Assembly: GCA_030049455.1 (NCBI GenBank)
Contig: JASIKV010000415.1
Span: 1 to 13,699 of the forward strand
Length of the DNA stretch: 13,699 nt
Source of the DNA: Terriglobia bacterium
Lineage (GTDB): Bacteria; Acidobacteriota; Terriglobia; UBA7540
Direction of reading: 5' to 3'
A program made the position numbers and the translations under genes. The stretch's first letter is position 1; each line of letters begins with the position of its first letter. This document shows, one piece after another, positions 1-7,000 of this stretch. The notes under the pieces were generated by a model. It was not told the origin of the DNA, ran no database searches, and saw only the letters and a list, made by a program, of their open reading frames with translations.

Positions 1-9
1 CGGCGAATC

Positions 10-38
10 TCCGGAAGCCGCAAGAGCCGCCTTCCGGA
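10..38. other. Perfect inverted repeat / hairpin at window edge
   Basis: An 8-base arm TCCGGAAG (10-17) is perfectly matched by CTTCCGGA (31-38) around a 13-base GC-rich loop. No T-tract follows on either strand, so a classic intrinsic terminator is not supported. It may be the end signal of a gene left of the window or part of a repeat. Nothing else in 1-134 looks coding; the open frames there overlap the dehydrogenase gene antisense or have no recognisable content. Confidence 0.4.
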
Positions 39-134
39 AATGAAGGTCAGCGCATGTTGAGGAGATGTCAAGGGCAGAAAGCTCAAGGTAGTGGGTCAGT
101 TTGAATCCTGGAGGCGGCTTCGCGCAGTCCGGAG

Positions 135-202
135 TTGTAGCGCGGCTGCCCTCAGCCGCGTAACCGTCGCGGGTGGTCCCGCCGAGGCGGGACGCGCTAC
201 AA
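135..202. repeat. Composite palindromic repeat, copy 1 (REP/BIME-like)
   Basis: Outer arms TTGTAGCGCG (135-144) and CGCGCTACAA (193-202) are perfect inverted repeats. They enclose two hairpins: CGCGGCTG/CAGCCGCG (141-160, loop CCCT) and GTCCCGCC/GGCGGGAC (176-193, loop GA). The first hairpin shares its outermost bases with the outer arm, so the two folds compete locally or form a three-way junction. It begins about 40 bases beyond the stop codon of the minus-strand dehydrogenase. It resembles the elements at 1327 and 3081 in its TGTAGCG end and two-hairpin plan. Dispersed palindromes of this sort are known in many bacteria as REP/BIME elements mobilised by Y1 (RAYT) transposases; whether this family is, cannot be told here. 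Confidence 0.7.
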
Positions 203-242
203 AATTCAAATTGAGTACCAGGCTCGCGGCAAGACGTCGCGC

Positions 243-1295
243 TCATTTCTCGGGCGCGACGCGGATGATGGCCTTCACCACTCCGTCGCGGCGCGCGGTC
301 ACCAGCTCAAAAGCCCGGGCGGTTTCTTCCAGGCAAAAGTGGTGGGTGACGAGCGGGCGGACGTTGACGCGGCCGGCGGCGATCAGCTCGATGGCGCGCT
401 CGACGCAGTGGTTCTGGCGGCGCACGCTCAGGATGCGCAACTCGTGGCGGCGCAGAATATTCATGCTGAAGCTCACGCGGTCGATTTCCGGAATGCCGAG
501 CACCAGCAAAGCTCCGCCGGGCTTCAGAAGCTCGACGCCCTGGTCGAGCGCGTCCTGCTCGCCCGCGCATTCGAAAACCGCGTCCATGCCCAGGGGCTCA
601 AGGCGCTGGAGGGCAGCGGCGACGTCCTCGCGTACGGGGTTGCCGGCCCAGACGGCTCCGCAGGCGCGGGCCGCGGCCACGCGGTCGTCAACAAGGTCCG
701 TGGCATGTACTACGGCGTCTGTCAGCGCGCGCACGGCGATCAGTGTGCACAGGCCGATGGGGCCTGAGCCCACCACGGCCACACGCGCGCCGGGCCGGAG
801 CTGGGCCATCTGTACCGCGTAAACGGCTATGGAAAGGGGTTCGACCAGCGCCACCTCATCGTCGCTCAGCGAGTCGGGGACCGGACTGCAACACTCTGCG
901 GGCATTACGAGGTACTCTACCAGTCCGCCGGGCAACTGGCCCGGGTTGCCCAGAAACTTCTGGCGGCGGCAGGTGTTGCGGCGATTGCTGCGGCACTGAT
1001 CGCATTCACCGCACCAGATCAGGGGATCGACGGCAACGCGTTGGCCGCGACGAAGGTTCCCTGCGCCGGAGCCCGTTTCCACAACGGTCGCGCCAAGCTC
1101 ATGGCCCAGCACCTGCGGGAACACCGCCGGTCCCGGGCCGATCTTGCCGTCCTTGTAATAATGAATATCGGAGCCGCAAACGCCCAGCGCATCGGTTCGC
1201 AAGAGCACGTCCGTGGGCGCGGTCAGGCGGGGCGTGGGCGCCTCACGCAGCTCCATTTGCCTGAGGCCGGTAAGATAGACAGCTTTCATGGTCAT
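243..1295 (-). CDS. Zinc-dependent medium-chain alcohol/polyol dehydrogenase
   Basis: This is a 350-residue protein of the zinc-containing medium-chain dehydrogenase family, closest in feel to sorbitol/xylitol or galactitol-1-phosphate dehydrogenases. It would oxidise a sugar alcohol or similar secondary alcohol with NAD+ in the cytoplasm. Visible features are a GroES-like N-terminal domain with the catalytic-zinc motif GVCGSDIH (Cys40), the GHE motif (His65, Glu66), the structural-zinc cysteines at 95, 98, 101 and 109, the Glu of VEPLS (152), and a Rossmann fold with GSGPIG (176-181). Asp200 at the end of the second Rossmann strand favours NAD over NADP. Length is normal for the family. The first of two near ATG codons is used here; AGGGGAG lies 12 bases upstream, a rather long spacing, and the second ATG (two codons on) is possible. 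The gene is divergent from the flippase. Substrate cannot be fixed from sequence. Confidence 0.93.
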   Translation of the reverse strand: MTMKAVYLTGLRQMELREAPTPRLTAPTDVLLRTDALGVCGSDIHYYKDGKIGPGPAVFPQVLGHELGATVVETGSGAGNLRRGQRVAVDPLIWCGECDQCRSNRRNTCRRQKFLGNPGQLPGGLVEYLVMPAECCSPVPDSLSDDEVALVEPLSIAVYAVQMAQLRPGARVAVVGSGPIGLCTLIAVRALTDAVVHATDLVDDRVAAARACGAVWAGNPVREDVAAALQRLEPLGMDAVFECAGEQDALDQGVELLKPGGALLVLGIPEIDRVSFSMNILRRHELRILSVRRQNHCVERAIELIAAGRVNVRPLVTHHFCLEETARAFELVTARRDGVVKAIIRVAPEK

Positions 1296-1326
1296 CTTGG
1301 TTAGAATCTCCCCTGTAGCCGGCCTT

Positions 1327-1379
1327 ACTGTAGCGGCGCTCTACGAGCGCCGGCGACGGTCGTAGACCGCCGCTACAGT
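1327..1379. repeat. Composite palindromic repeat, copy 2, in divergent promoter region
   Basis: Outer arms ACTGTAGCGGCG (1327-1338) and CGCCGCTACAGT (1368-1379) are perfect 12-base inverted repeats. Inside are GCGCTC/GAGCGC (1336-1350, loop TAC) and CGGTC/GACCG (1357-1369, loop GTA). Read in opposite directions, both inner hairpins carry the same apex TCTACGA, so the element looks like two inverted copies of one unit. It sits in the 175-base gap between the divergent dehydrogenase and flippase genes, so it could affect transcription of either. The rest of this gap has no convincing -35/-10 pair. Confidence 0.72.
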
Positions 1380-1470
1380 GCTTGCGAAGTCTCCCGATGT
1401 GGTCATGCACTTTGATAGTAGCGCAGCGGACCGCAGCGGCCAAAGAAAATCAGGCCGGAGAGAATAAGGA

Positions 1471-3048
1471 ATGAACCCCAAGGGGCAAATGCTGAAAAGC
1501 TCGGCGGTGGTGGCGTTCTTCAGCCTGCTGGGCGCGCTGAGCGGGATTCTGGTGGAGACATGCATCGCCGCCAACCTGGGTCTTTCGCTGCGCTCCGATA
1601 CTTTCTACGTCGCCTATACGATTCCCTACATCATTACCAATCTGCTGGGAGCGACGGGGCAGTTTTCGCTGGTGCCGTTTTTCGCCTCGCTCGAATCGAG
1701 CCCGGATGAGCTGGAGACGTGGCGCGGCCTGAGTTATGTCGGGAACGTGCTGTTTCTTGGCTTGGGGGCAATCGCGCTGGCGGGTGCGGCGGCGTCTCCA
1801 TTGATTGTGCACGGCATCGCGCCCGGCTTTACGCGCGGGCAATTCACAGAAGCTACGGAACTCTCGCGCTGGTTGTTCCTGATTATCGTTCCGGCCGGAA
1901 TCGGCGAGGTGCTGCGCTCATTCCTGCTCAGCCGGCATTACTTTGCTTTATCGACCGCTACGGGCCTGATGCGCAACGGCACCTGCATTGCGTTCATCCT
2001 GCTGGGATTCCACCGGTTCGGCCCGCAGAGCATCTTTCTGGGATATCTTGCCGGATATTTGCTGCAGGTTGCGGCCCTGGGCTTTCAGATTTTGAAGTCT
2101 TTTCGCCCACGATATTCGCTGACGCTTTCGGCCGGCGGCAAGCCCTTTCGCAATCTGCGCGGATCCGGGTCGGCGCAGTTGGGTGGCGCGCTTGGCTGGC
2201 AGGGAGTGGTGATTTTTGAGCGCATTATTGCTTCGTTCCTGCCCGCCGGATCCCTGACCGCGCTGAATTATGGTTTCCGGATTATCAGCACGATGGCGGA
2301 ATTGCTGGGCGGCAGCGTAGGGACGGCCGCGCTGCCCAGCCTTTCGCGCGCCGTGGCCCGGCAGGAGCATCAGGAGGAGCGCCGAATTTTTCGCGACACG
2401 CTGGGAATCAGCCTGGCGCTGCTTTCGCCCATGATGGTCTTCTGTTTGATTTTGAGCCGGAGCATTATTCAACTGGCTTTCCAGCGCGGAAACTTCACGC
2501 CGCAGGCCACGCTGCTGCTGGCCATGGTGCTGTTCTACTACACCTGGAGCCTGCTGCCCTTTGCCTTTATCCGGATATTGAGCTTCAACCTGTTTGCGCG
2601 CCACGAGAGCGGGCTCTACCTGCGCCTGGCGATACTTCTTTATAGCCTGAACATTGGATTCGACCTGATCTTTGTGGGCTTATTCCGATGGGGAGCCCGT
2701 GGAATTCCCCTTGGCATGCTCGCCAGCATGCTGGTAACTTCGGGCCTGGCGGTCCGCAGAAATCTGTGCGACTTGCGCAGCACGCTGGACGCGATACTTG
2801 GGCGATTCTCGCTCAAGGTCGTGGCGGGAACGGCTTGCACCGCTTTGGCCGTGTGGCTGCTTCGCCAGACATTGCGCGCGCCGGTCTCCACGCGTGGAAA
2901 TTTTATTTATCTGTGCCTGGTCTGCGGGGGAGGAAGCGTGGTGTTCCTCGCCGGCCTGATGGTGACTCGGGCCTTTTCGCGGCCGCTTTGGACCCTCTTC
3001 GCGCATCGAGCCGAGCCGGCGGAAGGCGGCGGGCCGGCGGTGATGTGA
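1471..3048 (+). CDS. MurJ/MviN-like membrane flippase (MOP superfamily)
   Basis: This 525-residue polytopic membrane protein resembles the MurJ/MviN family, which flips undecaprenyl-linked precursors such as lipid II across the inner membrane. Family-like segments include SDTFYVAYTIPY (42-53), GIAPGF (115-120), NYGFR (266-270), ALPSLSRAVA (287-296), FQRGNFTPQA (337-346) and IRILSFNLFARHE (367-379). Many hydrophobic stretches along the chain agree with the usual 14 helices, and the length is close to E. coli MurJ (511 residues). By manual alignment from memory, Asp39 and Arg270 of E. coli MurJ are kept (here Asp43 and Arg270), but the Arg18, Arg24 and Arg52 positions are Ala, Val and Thr. It may therefore be a divergent paralogue for another lipid-linked glycan. 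The ATG is supported by GGAGAG eight bases upstream (1457-1462). It is followed 159 bases later by a methyltransferase gene on the same strand. Confidence 0.85.
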   Translation: MNPKGQMLKSSAVVAFFSLLGALSGILVETCIAANLGLSLRSDTFYVAYTIPYIITNLLGATGQFSLVPFFASLESSPDELETWRGLSYVGNVLFLGLGAIALAGAAASPLIVHGIAPGFTRGQFTEATELSRWLFLIIVPAGIGEVLRSFLLSRHYFALSTATGLMRNGTCIAFILLGFHRFGPQSIFLGYLAGYLLQVAALGFQILKSFRPRYSLTLSAGGKPFRNLRGSGSAQLGGALGWQGVVIFERIIASFLPAGSLTALNYGFRIISTMAELLGGSVGTAALPSLSRAVARQEHQEERRIFRDTLGISLALLSPMMVFCLILSRSIIQLAFQRGNFTPQATLLLAMVLFYYTWSLLPFAFIRILSFNLFARHESGLYLRLAILLYSLNIGFDLIFVGLFRWGARGIPLGMLASMLVTSGLAVRRNLCDLRSTLDAILGRFSLKVVAGTACTALAVWLLRQTLRAPVSTRGNFIYLCLVCGGGSVVFLAGLMVTRAFSRPLWTLFAHRAEPAEGGGPAVM

Positions 3049-3080
3049 TTCGGCCGTGGTAAAATATGCTGCCGCGAACC

Positions 3081-3132
3081 TGTAGCGCGGGTGTCCTCAC
3101 CCGCGACTGGAACGCGGCTGGGGACAGCCGCG
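3081..3132. repeat. Composite palindromic repeat, copy 3, right end degraded
   Basis: The element starts with TGTAGCGC (3081-3088), as copy 1 does. It holds two perfect 8-base hairpins: CGCGGGTG/CACCCGCG (3086-3105, loop TCCT) and CGCGGCTG/CAGCCGCG (3113-3132, loop GGGA). On the opposite strand the second hairpin reads TGTCCCCA at its apex, close to the TGTCCTCA of the first, so the two are inverted versions of one unit. The expected closing arm CGCGCTACA is not present after 3132 (only a partial CGCGCAGCA), which suggests decay of the right end. It lies between the flippase stop and the methyltransferase start. Confidence 0.68.
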
Positions 3133-3207
3133 CAGCAACCCGTTACCGCGCGCGCGAAAACGGCCAGACTGCGCCAAGAAAGCGAGACTTTACTTTCCTC
3201 CGGCACT

Positions 3208-3966
3208 ATGACCAACAAAGTTGAACAAGCCCCAAAATCGTGGCTCGGGCGCAATTCCAAGCTGCTTGCCAACGATCCCGGACTTTTCCTGAAGAAGCTG
3301 ACCACGTGGTTGCGGCCGATGCGCGCCGATTATCGCCGTCGCTGGGCCCTGGGCCTGCGCAAGTGGATGATTCGCTACCACGAAGAACTGCTGTTCAATA
3401 AAGTCACCTGGATGGGCTCGACCGCGCGCAAGATGGTGCTGGACGCCTGGGTCTACCAGCAGATTCTCTACGACGTGAAGCCCGACTTCGTCATCGAAAT
3501 CGGCAACGCGGAAGGCGGCAGCGCCAAATTTCTGGCCAACATGCTTGACCTGCTCGGCCACGGTCAGGTCATCGCCGTGGATATCGACCATTCACTCTTT
3601 GCAATCGAGCACCCGCGCGTCCACAAGGTTACCGGTGACAGCCTGGCGCCCGAGACGCTTCAGCGTGTTGCACAGATCGCCGCCGGAGGCCGTGGCGTGG
3701 TCATTCACGATGGCGATCATTCCCGCGAGCACGTGCTGAAAGACCTGCGCGCCTACTCGCAATTCGTGGCGGCGGGCAGTTACTTGATTGTTGAAGATAC
3801 CGTGATCGATCTCTTTCGCGCCGGCGACGGCCTGGGAAACGTGGATGGTCCGCTGGGGGCAGTGGAGCAATTTGTGCGTGAAGATCCGCGCTTTCAAATC
3901 GACACCAGCCGCGAGTACTTCCTCATTACCTTCAATCCGCGCGGTTACCTGAAGCGGGTGGCGTGA
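3208..3966 (+). CDS. CmcI-type SAM-dependent methyltransferase
   Basis: This 252-residue protein matches the CmcI / rhamnosyl O-methyltransferase family, often annotated 'cephalosporin hydroxylase'; most members are class I SAM-dependent O-methyltransferases acting on sugars or secondary metabolites. Evidence: the SAM-binding glycine loop EIGNAEGGSA (97-106), the acidic pair in AVDIDH (123-128), IHDGDHSREH (166-175) with the Asp/His cluster that binds metal in CmcI-like enzymes, LIVEDTVID (193-201), and a C-terminal SREYFLITFNPRGYLKR (234-250). The frame stays open upstream to 3091, but that stretch is part of the palindromic repeat at 3081, so the ATG at 3208 was chosen; its ribosome-binding site is weak. 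Co-direction with the flippase hints at methylation of an exported glycan. This is inference, and the gap plus repeat leave co-transcription uncertain. Confidence 0.85.
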   Translation: MTNKVEQAPKSWLGRNSKLLANDPGLFLKKLTTWLRPMRADYRRRWALGLRKWMIRYHEELLFNKVTWMGSTARKMVLDAWVYQQILYDVKPDFVIEIGNAEGGSAKFLANMLDLLGHGQVIAVDIDHSLFAIEHPRVHKVTGDSLAPETLQRVAQIAAGGRGVVIHDGDHSREHVLKDLRAYSQFVAAGSYLIVEDTVIDLFRAGDGLGNVDGPLGAVEQFVREDPRFQIDTSREYFLITFNPRGYLKRVA

Positions 3967-3972
3967 TTTTGC

Positions 3973-3990
3973 GGTCCTGAATTCAGGACC
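3973..3990. other. 18-base perfect palindrome after the methyltransferase gene
   Basis: GGTCCTGAATTCAGGACC is a perfect 9+9 dyad with no spacer, starting six bases after the methyltransferase stop codon. No T-tract follows on the plus strand, so it is not a standard intrinsic terminator. It could be a protein-binding dyad, or an mRNA 3'-end hairpin with a small apical loop. Confidence 0.5.
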
Positions 3991-4002
3991 AAACGGCTCC
4001 CA

Positions 4003-4037
4003 CCAAAAACCAAACAGCCGGGCGAGAGGCCCGGCTG
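4003..4037 (-). terminator. Intrinsic terminator of the surface-protein set
   Basis: CAGCCGGG (4015-4022) pairs with CCCGGCTG (4030-4037), and one more C-G pair (4023/4029) closes the stem to nine pairs with loop GAGAG. On the minus strand the hairpin is followed directly by TTTGGTTTTTGG (4014-4003), a broken T-tract. It lies about 35 bases beyond the stop codon of the minus-strand gene ending at 4073. It could also limit read-through between the convergent genes. Confidence 0.72.
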
Positions 4038-4072
4038 CGGTGCTGATGCGGCACGTTGCCAACTCCCGATAA

Positions 4073-7000
4073 CTACGGGGCTGGCGACGGAGTTGTGGGT
4101 GTGCCGATGGTGGTGGTGACCGACAAATCGGTGTAGGCGTAGCGATTGACCGTGTTATTGGAGTCCAGCTCGCCCTGAATGGTCACCAGGTAATTCCCCG
4201 TCACCGTCCCTGCGGTGGTCAGTGTGGATGAGCGGCAAGAAGCGGCCAGCGCCAGATCAAGCGCCAGAATCAGGCTGAGTGCTGCCAACCGCACTCCGAA
4301 CCAGGCCGTTCCCCAGCCGCCTGCGCGGGCCCTGCGCCGGTTGCCCAAGGCCAGTGAGGCGAGCCCCGCGAGAGTGAGAAGACCGAAGAGAATGGGCGGA
4401 AGCTTGCCCTTGGGGAAAAACGGCGGCGCTTGGACCGGAGGAGTATAGTGCGCCGTCGTAATCGAGAGCTGAACCTGGGCAGGGCTTATCCCGCTGGTGA
4501 CCGGCTTCGCGGTCGGGAGAAACTGACACGTAGTGTCTTCAATGACGGGACTGAACGCATAGCAGGTGAGTGTCACGGCCTGATTGTTGAAGCCAAACAA
4601 GGGATTGACAAATACCGTGTAAGTAGCCGTTCCTCCAGCCTGGACCGTGTAGCTCGGCGGAGTAATGGTCAGCATGTAATCCTCAAAGTTGATCGTCATG
4701 TTGAGAGGATACGACTGCGATCCGCTGGTCCCGGTCACCACAAAGGGATAAGGATTGGGCGTTGTGCTCGTAAGGTTGCTGACCGTCATGGTGCTGGTGC
4801 TGCCGGTTCCACCATTTGCGAAGATGGTGGGGGGGTTGAACGAGCAGGTGGTATTTGCGGAGCAGGAAAGAGCAATGGTGCCATTGAAGCTTCCGGGTGG
4901 CGCATTTGCCTCAATCACAAAGGTGGTGGTGGTGTTCCCGATGAGGGTGAGCTCCGCCGAGGGACTCGACAGAGTGAAGGCCGCGACCCCCATTCCGGTC
5001 AGTGCCACCCCCTGCGGGCTTCCCGTGGCGTTATCGGTGATGCTCAATGTGGCGTTTCGCGTGCCGCTGGCGGTGGGGTTGAAGTAAACGTACACGAAAC
5101 AACTGGTGATGCCTCCGGGAGTGCCTGCCGCGGCCAGTGTGTTGTTCACGTAGAGGCAGCCCGGCGTCGTGGCCGTGGTCCCCGTGGTCGGCGGATTGAG
5201 CACAGTGAAGTCCAGGCTTGAGCCGACGGAGAAGCTGGAAATGGCCAAGGGGAGCACGCCGTTATTGGTGATGGTGACGGTCTGGGCGGCGCTCTGGGTG
5301 CCGACTGCCTGACTGGTGAAGGAGAGGCTGGAGGGTTGAATCGTGGCGGAGGTGGCCGCCGTCGTGCCCACGCCCGTCAAGCTGACGGTTTGCTGAACTC
5401 CCACCGTCCCCCCGGCGTTATCCGTGATGTACACCAGGGTGCTCTGCGTGCCGGTGGCATTGGGTGTAAAGGTGACGCCAAAATAGCAAGAAGCGCCGTT
5501 GGGCGGCAGCGTCCCGAGGCAGCCCCCCGTGGCCGGCTCATTGATTTGATAAACCGTCGTGGAATTGTTCACGGGAACGACCAGGATGTTCGTTATGACC
5601 AAGGGTGCGGTGCTGGGGTTAACGAGATAAACGTTCTGCACGGTGCTCGCAATATTGATGCTTTGGCTGCCGAAATTAACGGTTCCGGGTTGAATGGAAA
5701 TCTGGGGATTGTTGGCCACATCGATTTTGGCGAAATAAGCATTGCCTGCTGTTCCCGTCAGGGTCGTTTTATAGGGTGGCGTATAGACATTGGCATTGGG
5801 AGTAGCCACGGGGAAGTTGGTGGATACGGTCGTACCGGTGATGTAGGGGTCGCCCGTGTCATCCAGCACGATCGCCTGGCCGGAGTCGTATCCGCTGCCG
5901 CCGAGATAAGTCGAGTATACGAGCGCACTGCCCGTTGAGTTGAATTGAGTGATAAAAGCATCGGGGCAGGGAGCGGTCCCGCAATCCTGCAGGCTGGTGG
6001 ACGATCCCCCAAGAATCGCTTGCACAGGGTTCAAAGTCGGGAAATTGCTCGATTCGGTGAGGCCGGTCACGAAGGCGTTTCCGGCCGGAGTCACGGCAAT
6101 ACCCATTCCTTGATCGTTCACGCTGCCACCCAGGAAGGTGGAATACCCGAGGGAGGTTCCGCCGGAGTTCAGTTTGGTCACAAAAGCATTCTCCGGACCT
6201 GCGAGCGCAGTCTGGAAAGCGCCGGAGGTGGTCGGAAAATTCGAGGAGGTCGTCGAGCCGACGACGTAAATATTGTCTGAGCCGTCCAGCGCGAGCCCAT
6301 TGGCTTCGTCATTTTCCGCGCCCCCCAGGAATGTGGAGAATGTCAGAGCCGTGCCGGCCCCATTCAATTCGGCGACAAAGGCATTTTCCACGCCTTTCAG
6401 AGAAGCCTGGATGGGAGAAGCTGTTGGAAAATTCGATGAGAAGGTGTAACCGGCAATATACATGTTGGGGGGGCTGGCGCCGTCAATTTGAATGGTCTGG
6501 GCCGCGTCGGCCAGCGAGCCTCCCAGGAAAGTTGAATACAAAAGTGCCGTGCCATCGGGGTTCATCTTCGCGATGAAAACGTTCTGGGAGCCTTCCAGGC
6601 TGGCTTGATAGGCGCCGGCAAGAACGGGAAAATTGCTGGACTGAGTAAAGCCTGTGACGTAAGCATTGCCGGCCGTATCACTGGCGATACCCATGCCCTG
6701 GTCGAGGCCGGAACCTCCCAAATAGGTGGAATAAACCAGACTGTTCCCCGTGGCCGTGAATTCCGCGACGAAGGCGTCCGTTCCCCCCGCGTTTGCCTGC
6801 TGGTAAGGAATAGTTGTACCGATGCCTGCGGGAACCTTGGTCGGGAAGTTGGTGGAACTTGTGTAACCCGTAACGAAAAGCGTGCCCGCGCTGGACAGGG
6901 ACAGGGCCGTGCAGGCGTCACTGCCGCTGCCGCCGAGATAACTTGAGAAAATCAGCGTGGTTCCCGTGTTGTTCATTTCCGACAAGAAGCAGTCGCCGTC

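Noticed and set aside
91..822. Plus-strand open frame of 243 codons at the left edge
   Set aside because: Mostly antisense to the dehydrogenase gene, runs through the palindromic repeat, and has Arg/Ser/Ala-rich shadow composition.
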